Source: Cladorhizidae sp. MBARI D1340-BT2 (lineage: Eukaryota > Porifera > Demospongiae > Poecilosclerida > Cladorhizidae). From it: a DNA stretch of 64,000 nt. Below are positions 1 through 10,379 of this stretch, piece by piece. A program made the position numbers and the translations under genes. Under the pieces are notes generated by a model that was not told where the DNA came from, made no database searches, and was given only the letters and a program-made list of their open reading frames with translations. How positions within the stretch are numbered: position 1 is the first letter of the stretch; each line of letters begins with the position of its first letter. The stretch lies in the NCBI GenBank assembly GCA_028752905.1, contig JAQNBH010000003.1:28026502-28090501 (forward strand), read 5' to 3'.

Positions 1-403
1 GATGCTAAACATGTTCTTGATATTTGCCCTAATTTGGTCTATATGTTTCTCATTTTCCCCCCGAAAATCTTGTTTTTTGACCGTGAAGCTCATAACTATT
101 TTACACTTTACCCAAAAAAGATAATTTTTATATCAACGGATAGCCCTTCTAATTATCTATCTTTTGTACGTGCCAAAATTTTGAGTACTCTAAGTATTAG
201 GAAGTTATGGTGATTTGAATTGGTAAGGTTTGTGATTTTTCCTGGCGTTTTCCAGTTGCCAAAGCGGTGGCCTGCCAGTGAAAAACCACTACATTTATTG
301 ATAATCTGTTCACATTTTGCAGATAAGGGCCTTCTCTATCAGTTGACAAAATCTGGGACTTTGGTCTTGTTAATTAGGGCAGTTATGAATTGTACTCTTA
401 CTT
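1..403 (+). repeat. Representative 403-bp monomer (unit 1)
   Basis: First complete unit, used here as the reference numbering. Bases 1-54 and 234-403 are nearly identical in all copies, with one two-state site at base 316 (T or G). Bases 55-233 carry almost all type-specific differences: a C-rich tract at about 55-62, a T-run at 72-78, then sites near 98-103, 119, 126-138, 158-170, 185, 201, 220 and 233. This unit belongs to a rare type with CTATTTTACAC and TATCAACGG, also found at 10767, 16214, 36380, 39303, 42629 and 45552. Each of those directly follows a 506-bp block plus delta monomer. Confidence 0.95.
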
Positions 404-2821
404 GATGCTAAACATGTTCTTGATATTTGCCCTAATTTGGTCTATATGTTTCTCATTTCCCCCCCGAAAATCTTGTTTTTTTGCCGTGAAGCTCATAACT
501 TTTCTATACTTTACCCAAAAAAGATAATTTTAATATCACCGGATAGCCCTTCTAATTATCTGTCTTTTGTACGTGCCAAAATTTTGAGTACTCTAAGTAT
601 TAGGAAGTTATGGTGATTTGAATTGGTAAGGTTTGTGATTTTTCCTGGCGTTTTCCAGTTGCCAAAGCGGTGGCCTGCCAGTGAAAAACCACTACATTTA
701 TTGATAATCTGTTCACATTTTGCAGATAAGGGCCTTCTCTATCAGTTGACAAAATCTGGGACTTTGGTCTTGTTAATTAGGGCAGTTATGAATTGTACTC
801 TTACTTGATGCTAAACATGTTCTTGATATTTGCCCTAATTTGGTCTATATGTTTCTCATTTTCCCCCCGAAAATCTTGTTTTTTGACCGTGAAGCTCATA
901 ACTATTCTACACTTTACCCAAAAAAGATAATTTTTATATCATCGAATAGCCCTTCTAATTATCTATCTTTTGTACGTACCAAAATTTTGAGTACTCTAAG
1001 TATTAGCAAGTTATGGTGATTTGAAGTGGTAAGGTTTGGGATTTTTCCTGGCGTTTTCCAGTTGCCAAAGCGGTGGCCTGCCAGTGAAAAACCACTACAT
1101 TTATTGATAATCTGTTCACATGTTGCAGATAAGGGCCTTCTCTATCAGTTGACAAAATCTGGGACTTTGGTCTTGTTAATTAGGGCAGTTATGAATTGTA
1201 CTCTTACTTGATGCTAAACATGTTCTTGATATTTGCCCTAATTTGGTCTATATGTTTCTCATTTCCCCCCCGAAAATCTTGTTTTTTTGCCGTGAAGCTC
1301 ATAACTTTTCTATACTTTACCCAAAAAAGATAATTTTAATATCACCGGATAGCCCTTCTAATTATATATCTTTTGTATGTGCCAAAATTTTGAGTACTCT
1401 AAGTATTAGGAAGTTATGGTGATTTGAAGTGGTAAGGTTTGTGATTTTTCCTGGCGTTTTCCAGTTGCCAAAGCGGTGGCCTGCCAGTGAAAAACCACTA
1501 CATTTATTGATAATCTGTTCACATTTTGCAGATAAGGGCCTTCTCTATCAGTTGACAAAATCTGGGACTTTGGTCTTGTTAATTAGGGCAGTTATGAATT
1601 GTACTCTTACTTGATGCTAAACATGTTCTTGATATTTGCCCTAATTTGGTCTATATGTTTCTCATTTCCCCCCCGAAAATCTTGTTTTTTGACCGTGAAG
1701 CTCATAACTATTCTACACTTTACCCAAAAAAGATAATTTTTATATCATCGGATAGCCCTTCTAATTATCTATCTTTTGTACGTACCAAAATTTTGAGTAC
1801 TCTAAGTATTAGCAAGTTATGGTGATTTGAAGTGGTAAGGTTTGGGATTTTTCCTGGCGTTTTCCAGTTGCCAAAGCGGTGGCCTGCCAGTGAAAAACCA
1901 CTACATTTATTGATAATCTGTTCACATGTTGCAGATAAGGGCCTTCTCTATCAGTTGACAAAATCTGGGACTTTGGTCTTGTTAATTAGGGCAGTTATGA
2001 ATTGTACTCTTACTTGATGCTAAACATGTTCTTGATATTTGCCCTAATTTGGTCTATATGTTTCTCATTTCCCCCCCGAAAATCTTGTTTTTTTGCCGTG
2101 AAGCTCATAACTTTTCTATACTTTACCCAAAAAAGATAATTTTAATATCACCGGATAGCCCTTCTAATTATCTGTCTTTTGTACGTGCCAAAATTTTGAG
2201 TACTCTAAGTATTAGGAAGTTATGGTGATTTGAATTGGTAAGGTTTGTGATTTTTCCTGGCGTTTTCCAGTTGCCAAAGCGGTGGCCTGCCAGTGAAAAA
2301 CCACTACATTTATTGATAATCTGTTCACATTTTGCAGATAAGGGCCTTCTCTATCAGTTGACAAAATCTGGGACTTTGGTCTTGTTAATTAGGGCAGTTA
2401 TGAATTGTACTCTTACTTGATGCTAAACATGTTCTTGATATTTGCCCTAATTTGGTCTATATGTTTCTCATTTTCCCCCCGAAAATCTTGTTTTTTGACC
2501 GTGAAGCTCATAACTATTCTACACTTTACCCAAAAAAGATAATTTTTATATCATCGGATAGCCCTTCTAATTATCTATCTTTTGTACGTACCAAAATTTT
2601 GAGTACTCTAAGTATTAGCAAGTTATGGTGATTTGAAGTGGTTTGGTTTGGGATTTTTCCTGGCGTTTTCCAGTTGCCAAAGCGGTGGCCTGCCAGTGAA
2701 AAACCACTACATTTATTGATAATCTGTTCACATGTTGCAGATAAGGGCCTTCTCTATCAGTTGACAAAATCTGGGACTTTGGTCTTGTTAATTAGGGCAG
2801 TTATGAATTGTACTCTTACTT
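404..2821 (+). repeat. Hexamer HOR, copy 1 (2,418 bp)
   Basis: Six monomers in order: alpha2, gamma with ATCGAATAG, beta-like with TATATATC and TATGTGCC but GAGTACTC, gamma, alpha2, gamma with GGTTTGG instead of GGTAAGG. The same order of private markers recurs 2,418 bp downstream, which defines a six-unit higher-order repeat. Confidence 0.85.
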
Positions 2822-5239
2822 GATGCTAAACATGTTCTTGATATTTGCCCTAATTTGGTCTATATGTTTCTCATTTTCCTCCCGAAAATCTTGTTTTTTG
2901 ACCGTGAAGCTCATAACTATTCTACACTTTACCCAAAAAAGATAATTTTAATATCACCGGATAGCCCTTCTAATTATCTGTCTTTTGTACGTGCCAAAAT
3001 TTTGAGTACTCTAAGTATTAGGAAGTTATGGTGATTTGAATTGGTAAGGTTTGTGATTTTTCCTGGCGTTTTCCAGTTGCCAAAGCGGTGGCCTGCCAGT
3101 GAAAAACCACTACATTTATTGATAATCTGTTCACATTTTGCAGATAAGGGCCTTCTCTATCAGTTGACAAAATCTGGGACTTTGGTCTTGTTAATTAGGG
3201 CAGTTATGAATTGTACTCTTACTTGATGCTAAACATGTTCTTGATATTTGCCCTAATTTGGTCTATATGTTTCTCATTTTCCCCCCGAAAATCTTGTTTT
3301 TTGACCGTGAAGCTCATAACTATTCTACACTTTACCCAAAAAAGATAATTTTTATATCATCGAATAGCCCTTCTAATTATCTATCTTTTGTACGTACCAA
3401 AATTTTGAGTACTCTAAGTATTAGCAAGTTATGGTGATTTGAAGTGGTAAGGTTTGGGATTTTTCCTGGCGTTTTCCAGTTGCCAAAGCGGTGGCCTGCC
3501 AGTGAAAAACCACTACATTTATTGATAATCTGTTCACATGTTGCAGATAAGGGCCTTCTCTATCAGTTGACAAAATCTGGGACTTTGGTCTTGTTAATTA
3601 GGGCAGTTATGAATTGTACTCTTACTTGATGCTAAACATGTTCTTGATATTTGCCCTAATTTGGTCTATATGTTTCTCATTTCCCCCCCGAAAATCTTGT
3701 TTTTTTGCCGTGAAGCTCATAACTTTTCTATACTTTACCCAAAAAAGATAATTTTAATATCACCGGATAGCCCTTCTAATTATATATCTTTTGTATGTGC
3801 CAAAATTTTGAGTACTCTAAGTATTAGGAAGTTATGGTGATTTGAAGTGGTAAGGTTTGTGATTTTTCCTGGCGTTTTCCAGTTGCCAAAGCGGTGGCCT
3901 GCCAGTGAAAAACCACTACATTTATTGATAATCTGTTCACATTTTGCAGATAAGGGCCTTCTCTATCAGTTGACAAAATCTGGGACTTTGGTCTTGTTAA
4001 TTAGGGCAGTTATGAATTGTACTCTTACTTGATGCTAAACATGTTCTTGATATTTGCCCTAATTTGGTCTATATGTTTCTCATTTCCCCCCCGAAAATCT
4101 TGTTTTTTGACCGTGAAGCTCATAACTATTCTACACTTTACCCAAAAAAGATAATTTTTATATCATCGGATAGCCCTTCTAATTATCTATCTTTTGTACG
4201 TACCAAAATTTTGAGTACTCTAAGTATTAGCAAGTTATGGTGATTTGAAGTGGTAAGGTTTGGGATTTTTCCTGGCGTTTTCCAGTTGCCAAAGCGGTGG
4301 CCTGCCAGTGAAAAACCACTACATTTATTGATAATCTGTTCACATGTTGCAGATAAGGGCCTTCTCTATCAGTTGACAAAATCTGGGACTTTGGTCTTGT
4401 TAATTAGGGCAGTTATGAATTGTACTCTTACTTGATGCTAAACATGTTCTTGATATTTGCCCTAATTTGGTCTATATGTTTCTCATTTCCCCCCCGAAAA
4501 TCTTGTTTTTTTGCCGTGAAGCTCATAACTTTTCTATACTTTACCCAAAAAAGATAATTTTAATATCACCGGATAGCCCTTCTAATTATCTGTCTTTTGT
4601 ACGTGCCAAAATTTTGAGTACTCTAAGTATTAGGAAGTTATGGTGATTTGAATTGGTAAGGTTTGTGATTTTTCCTGGCGTTTTCCAGTTGCCAAAGCGG
4701 TGGCCTGCCAGTGAAAAACCACTACATTTATTGATAATCTGTTCACATTTTGCAGATAAGGGCCTTCTCTATCAGTTGACAAAATCTGGGACTTTGGTCT
4801 TGTTAATTAGGGCAGTTATGAATTGTACTCTTACTTGATGCTAAACATGTTCTTGATATTTGCCCTAATTTGGTCTATATGTTTCTCATTTTCCCCCCGA
4901 AAATCTTGTTTTTTGACCGTGAAGCTCATAACTATTCTACACTTTACCCAAAAAAGATAATTTTTATATCATCGGATAGCCCTTCTAATTATCTATCTTT
5001 TGTACGTACCAAAATTTTGAGTACTCTAAGTATTAGCAAGTTATGGTGATTTGAAGTGGTTTGGTTTGGGATTTTTCCTGGCGTTTTCCAGTTGCCAAAG
5101 CGGTGGCCTGCCAGTGAAAAACCACTACATTTATTGATAATCTGTTCACATGTTGCAGATAAGGGCCTTCTCTATCAGTTGACAAAATCTGGGACTTTGG
5201 TCTTGTTAATTAGGGCAGTTATGAATTGTACTCTTACTT
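2822..5239 (+). repeat. Hexamer HOR, copy 2 (2,418 bp)
   Basis: Repeats the marker order of 404-2821: the CGAATAG variant at about 3361, TATATATC at about 3782, and the GGTTTGG variant at 5058-5064. The first monomer (2822) differs from copy 1 in its first 120 bases, where it looks gamma-like (CCTCCCG tract, TTGACCG, CTATTCTACAC) before switching to alpha2. That switch suggests a crossover or conversion end inside this monomer. Confidence 0.85.
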
Positions 5240-5616
5240 GATGCTAAACATGTTCTTGATATTTGCCCTAATTTGGTCTATATGTTTCTCATTTTCCTCC
5301 CGAAAATCTTGTTTTTTGACCGTGAAGCTCATAACTATTCTACACTTTACCCAAAAAAGATAATTTTTATATCATCGGATAGCCCTTCTAATTATCTATC
5401 TTTTGTACGTACCAAAATTTTGAGTACTCTAAGTATTAGCAAGTTATGGTGATTTGAAGTGGTAAGGTTTGGGATTTTTCCTGGCGTTTTCCGAAAAACC
5501 ACTACATTTATTGATAATCTGTTCACATGTTGCAGATAAGGGCCTTCTCTATCAGTTGACAAAATCTGGGACTTTGGTCTTGTTAATTAGGGCAGTTATG
5601 AATTGTACTCTTACTT
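5240..5616 (+). repeat. Monomer with 26-bp internal deletion
   Basis: Gamma-type unit of 377 bp. The usual sequence from AGTTGCC to GCCAGT (26 bases, monomer bases 253-278) is missing; the junction reads TTTTCC then GAAAAACC at 5492/5493. It is the only lesion of this kind in the normally invariant half of the repeat. Confidence 0.95.
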
Positions 5617-7243
5617 GATGCTAAACATGTTCTTGATATTTGCCCTAATTTGGTCTATATGTTTCTCATTTCCCCCCCGAAAATCTTGTTTTTTTGCCGT
5701 GAAGCTCATAACTTTTCTATACTTTACCCAAAAAAGATAATTTTAATATAACCGGATAGCCCTTCTAATTATCTATCTTTTGTATGTGCCAAAATTTTGA
5801 GAACTCTAAGTATTAGGAAGTTATGGTGATTTGAAGTGGTAAGGTTTGTGATTTTTCCTGGCGTTTTCCAGTTGCCAAAGCGGTGGCCTGCCAGTGAAAA
5901 ACCACTACATTTATTGATAATCTGTTCACATTTTGCAGATAAGGGCCTTCTCTATCAGTTGACAAAATCTGGGACTTTGGTCTTGTTAATTAGGGCAGTT
6001 ATGAATTGTACTCTTACTTGATGCTAAACATGTTCTTGATATTTGCCCTAATTTGGTCTATATGTTTCTCATTTTCCCCCCGAAAATCTTGTTTTTTGAC
6101 CGTGAAGCTCATAACTATTCTACACTTTACCCAAAAAAGATAATTTTTATATCATCGGATAGCCCTTCTAATTATCTATCTTTTGTACGTACCAAAATTT
6201 TGAGTACTCTAAGTATTAGCAAGTTATGGTGATTTGAAGTGGTAAGGTTTGGGATTTTTCCTGGCGTTTTCCAGTTGCCAAAGCGGTGGCCTGCCAGTGA
6301 AAAACCACTACATTTATTGATAATCTGTTCACATGTTGCAGATAAGGGCCTTCTCTATCAGTTGACAAAATCTGGGACTTTGGTCTTGTTAATAAGGGCA
6401 GTTATGAATTGTACTCTTACTTGATGCTAAACATGTTCTTGATATTTGCCCTAATTTGGTCTATATGTTTCTCATTTTCCCCCCGAAAATCTTGTTTTTT
6501 GACCGTGAAGCTCATAACTATTCTACACTTTACCCAAAAAAGATAATTTTTATATCATCGGATAGCCCTTCTAATTTTCTATCTTTTGTACGTGCCAAAA
6601 TTTTGAGTACTCTAAGTATTAGGAAGTTATGGTGATTTGAATTGGTAAGGTTTGTGATTTTTCCTGGCGTTTTCCAGTTGCCAAAGCGGTGGCCTGCCAG
6701 TGAAAAACCACTACATTTATTGATAATCTGTTCACATTTTGCAGATAAGGGCCTTCTCTATCAGTTGACAAAATCTGGGACTTTGGTCTTGTTAATTAGG
6801 GCAGTTATGAATTGTACTCTTACTTGATGCTAAACATGTTCTTGATATTTGCCCTAATTTGGTCTATATGTTTCTCATTTTCCTTACGAAAATCTTGTTT
6901 TTTGACCGTGAAGCTCATAACTATTCTACACTTTACCCAAAAAAGATAATTTTTATATCATCGGATAGCCCTTCTAATTATCTATCTTTTGTACGTACCA
7001 AAATTTTGAGTACTCTAAGTATTAGCAAGTTATGGTGATTTGAAGTGGTAAGGTTTGGGATTTTTCCTGGCGTTTTCCAGTTGCCAAAGCGGTGGCCTGC
7101 CAGTGAAAAACCACTACATTTATTGATAATCTGTTCACATGTTGCAGATAAGGGCCTTCTCTATCAGTTGACAAAATCTGGGACTTTGGTCTTGTTAATT
7201 AGGGCAGTTATGAATTGTACTCTTACTTGATGCTAAACATGTT

Positions 7244-7749
7244 AGCTTCGTAGATTATCCACACTTCACTGAATAGACTTGTTATACAGCTATTAAGATA
7301 GGACTCTCCAAGTGCTCTCTCTTGATACCAAACATCCATATATTCTGCACACTTCACTGTAATGGACTTGCAAGATAGGTATCTCTCAGTGTTCTCTATC
7401 TTGAGCTAAACATGTTAGCTTCATAGATTCTCCACACTTCACTGAATAGACTTGATATATAGCTCTAAAGGTAGGCCTCTCTCTGTTCTCTCTCTTGATA
7501 CCAAACATCCGTATATTCCGCATAATTCACAGTAATGGACTTGATAGAATCACAAGATAGGTTTCTCTCTGCTCTCTCTTGATGCTAAATAGATTCTCCA
7601 CACTTCACTGAATAAACTTGATATATAGCTATTAAGATAGGTCTCTCTCTGTGCTCTCTGTTGATATCAAACATCCATAATATTCTGCACACTTTACTGT
7701 AATGGACTTGATATGATTCGAATGATAGGTTTCATTATGTGTTCTCTAT
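7244..7749 (+). repeat. 506-bp block 1, with sub-repeat structure
   Basis: Sits between GATGCTAAACATGTT and CTTGATATTTGCC of a monomer. It holds six related sub-repeats; the shared motif CACACTTCACTG or close variants begins at 7260, 7348, 7433, 7521, 7599 and 7688, so spacings are 88, 85, 88, 78 and 89. Odd copies (A) end in TTGATACCAAACATCC or TTGATATCAAACATCC. Even copies (B) contain GTAATGGACTTG and, in two of the three, end near TTGAGCTAAACATG or TTGATGCTAAAT. Class AATTCAC (CATAATTCACAG at 7521). No terminal inverted repeats, no target duplication and no open frame of note. Followed by a delta monomer. Confidence 0.93.
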
Positions 7750-8558
7750 CTTGATATTTGCCCTAATTTGGTCTATATGTTTCTCATTTTCCCCCCGAAA
7801 ATCTTGTTTTTTTGCCGTGAAGCTCATAACTTTTCTACACTTTACCCAAATAAGATAATGTTTATATCATCGGATAGCCCTTCTAATTATCTGTCTTTTG
7901 TACTTGCCAAAATTTTGAGTACTCTAAGTATTAGCAAGTTATGGTGATTTGAAGTGGTAAGGTTTGGGATTTTTCCTGGCGTTTTCCAGTTGCCAAAGCG
8001 GTGGCCTGCCAGTGAAAAACCACTACATTTATTGATAATCTGTTCACATGTTGCAGATAAGGGCCTTCTCTATCAGTTGACAAAATCTGGGACTTTGGTC
8101 TTGTTAATTAGGGCAGTTATGAATTGTACTCTTACTTGATGCTAAACATGTTCTTGATATTTGCCCTAATTTGGTCTATATTATGTTTCTCATTTCCCCC
8201 CCGAAAATCTTGTTTTTTTGCCGTGAAGCTCATAACTATTCTACACTTTACCCAAAAAAGATAATTTTTATATCATCGGATAGCCCTTCTAATTATCTAT
8301 CTTTTGTACGTACCAAAATTTTGAGTACTCTAAGTATTAGCAAGTTATGGTGATTTGAAGTGGTAAGGTTTGGGATTTTTCCTGGCGTTTTCCAGTTGCC
8401 AAAGCGGTGGCCTGCCAGTGAAAAACCACTACATTTATTGATAATCTGTTCACATGTTGCAGATAAGGGCCTTCTCTATCAGTTGACAAAATCTGGGACT
8501 TTGGTCTTGTTAATTAGGGCAGTTATGAATTGTACTCTTACTTGATGCTAAACATGTT
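7750..8558 (+). repeat. Two monomers (delta, 406-bp gamma)
   Basis: Delta unit with CCCAAATAAG and TACTTGCC, then a gamma unit with three extra bases (CTATATTATG instead of CTATATG near 8176). With block 1 they form a 1,315-bp module. Confidence 0.92.
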
Positions 8559-9064
8559 AGCTTCGTAGATTATCCACACTTCACTGAATAGACTTGTTAT
8601 ACAGCTATTAAGATAGGACTCTCCAAGTGCTCTCTCTTGATACCAAACATCCATATATTCTGCACACTTCACTGTAATGGACTTGCAAGATAGGTATCTC
8701 TCAGTGTTCTCTATCTTGAGCTAAACATGTTAGCTTCATAGATTCTCCACACTTCACTGAATAGACTTGATATATAGCTCTAAAGGTAGGCCTCTCTCTG
8801 TTCTCTCTCTTGATACCAAACATCCGTATATTCCGCATAATTCACAGTAATGGACTTGATAGAATCACAAGATAGGTTTCTCTCTGCTCTCTCTTGATGC
8901 TAAATAGATTCTCCACACTTCACTGAATAAACTTGATATATAGCTATTAAGATAGGTCTCTCTCTGTGCTCTCTGTTGATATCAAACATCCATAATATTC
9001 TGCACACTTTACTGTAATGGACTTGATATGATTCGAATGATAGGTTTCATTATGTGTTCTCTAT
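8559..9064 (+). repeat. 506-bp block 2
   Basis: Same boundaries, length and AATTCAC class as block 1. Followed by a delta monomer that reads TATGGCGATTTG at 9255 in place of TATGGTGATTTG. Confidence 0.93.
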
Positions 9065-9873
9065 CTTGATATTTGCCCTAATTTGGTCTATATGTTTCTC
9101 ATTTTCCCCCCGAAAATCTTGTTTTTTTGCCGTGAAGCTCATAACTTTTCTACACTTTACCCAAATAAGATAATGTTTATATCATCGGATAGCCCTTCTA
9201 ATTATCTGTCTTTTGTACTTGCCAAAATTTTGAGTACTCTAAGTATTAGCAAGTTATGGCGATTTGAAGTGGTAAGGTTTGGGATTTTTCCTGGCGTTTT
9301 CCAGTTGCCAAAGCGGTGGCCTGCCAGTGAAAAACCACTACATTTATTGATAATCTGTTCACATGTTGCAGATAAGGGCCTTCTCTATCAGTTGACAAAA
9401 TCTGGGACTTTGGTCTTGTTAATTAGGGCAGTTATGAATTGTACTCTTACTTGATGCTAAACATGTTCTTGATATTTGCCCTAATTTGGTCTATATTATG
9501 TTTCTCATTTCCCCCCCGAAAATCTTGTTTTTTTGCCGTGAAGCTCATAACTATTCTATTTTTTACCTAAAAAAGATAATTTTTATATCACCGGATAGCT
9601 CTTCTAATTATCTGTCTTTTGTACGTGCCAAAATGTTGAGTACTCTAAGTATTAGCAAGTTATGGTGATTTGAAGTGGTAAGGTTTGGGATTTTTCCTGG
9701 CGTTTTCCAGTTGCCAAAGCGGTGGCCTGCCAGTGAAAAACCACTACATTTATTGATAATCTGTTCACATTTTGCAGATAAGGGCCTTCTCTATCAGTTG
9801 ACAAAATCTGGGACTTTGGTCTTGTTAATTAGGGCAGTTATGAATTGTACTCTTACTTGATGCTAAACATGTT
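9065..9873 (+). repeat. Two monomers (delta with TGGCGATT, 406-bp variant)
   Basis: The second monomer has the three extra bases and a private set of changes: TTTTTTACCTAAAAAAG, GATAGCTCTT, AAAATGTTGAG. It is a recombinant for the two linked sites (TTGGGAT with CATTTTGC). The same pair occurs 5,447 bp downstream. Confidence 0.92.
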
Positions 9874-10379
9874 AGCTTCGTAGATTATCCACACTTCACT
9901 GAATAGACTTGTTATACAGCTATTAAGATAGGACTCTCCAAGTGCTCTCTCTTGATACCAAACATCCATATATTCTGCACACTTCACTGTAATGGACTTG
10001 CAAGATAGGTATCTCTCAGTGTTCTCTATCTTGAGCTAAACATGTTAGCTTCATAGATTCTCCACACTTCACTGAATAGACTTGATATATAGCTCTAAAG
10101 GTAGGCCTCTCTCTGTTCTCTCTCTTGATACCAAACATCCGTATATTCCGCATAATTCACAGTAATGGACTTGATAGAATCACAAGATAGGTTTCTCTCT
10201 GCTCTCTCTTGATGCTAAATAGATTCTCCACACTTCACTGAATAAACTTGATATATAGCTATTAAGATAGGTCTCTCTCTGTGCTCTCTGTTGATATCAA
10301 ACATCCATAATATTCTGCACACTTTACTGTAATGGACTTGATATGATTCGAATGATAGGTTTCATTATGTGTTCTCTAT
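9874..10379 (+). repeat. 506-bp block 3
   Basis: AATTCAC class. Followed by a delta unit that is 1 bp shorter (GTTTTTTGCCG) with AAAATTCTGAG, so the block-plus-monomer length is 908 rather than 909. Confidence 0.93.

Larger units (their letters stand above)
1..7243 (+). repeat. Block-free run of 18 monomers
   Basis: Monomer starts at 1, 404, 807, 1210, 1613, 2016, 2419, 2822, 3225, 3628, 4031, 4434, 4837, 5240, 5617, 6020, 6423 and 6826, plus the first 15 bases of the next. From unit 2 the run alternates alpha2 or beta-like units with gamma units, giving an 806-bp dimer rhythm. Unit 18 (6826) has a C-tract ending CCTTACG, shared only with the monomer at 13588, which also lies immediately upstream of a 506-bp block. 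No genes seen. Confidence 0.95.

Noticed and set aside
55..62. G-quadruplex on the minus strand from the C-tract
   Set aside because: Only one run of Gs per 403 bp, too far apart for a normal quadruplex.
225..245. Sm-site or spliced-leader RNA gene in each monomer (GATTTTTCC)
   Set aside because: No following purine-rich Sm context, no matching hairpins or promoter seen; too weak to call.
220..405. 61-codon open frame recurring in nearly every monomer on the plus strand
   Set aside because: It begins with TTG or GTG, not ATG. Of the variants I can list, about ten change an amino acid (for example V/G, F/V, Q/K, E/K, H/N, T/N, L/F, K/N, R/W, R/M) and only about three are silent, so there is no sign of protein-level selection. 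It recurs because the DNA recurs.
1..7243. CRISPR array
   Set aside because: Repeats are 403 bp with no unique spacers, and the context is eukaryotic.
7244..7749. 506-bp block as a transposon (TIR element or Helitron)
   Set aside because: No inverted termini, no target duplication, no TC...CTRR ends with hairpin, internal tandem structure, and always the same site.
8171..8353. 60-codon frames in the 406-bp monomers (also 9486-9668, 14933-15115, 54899-55081)
   Set aside because: Created by the three additional bases; low-complexity satellite translation with no recognisable domain.
9083..9454. 123-codon open frame (also at 14530-14901)
   Set aside because: It arises because one TGA became CGA in the TGGCGATT delta monomer; the second copy is a duplication of the first.
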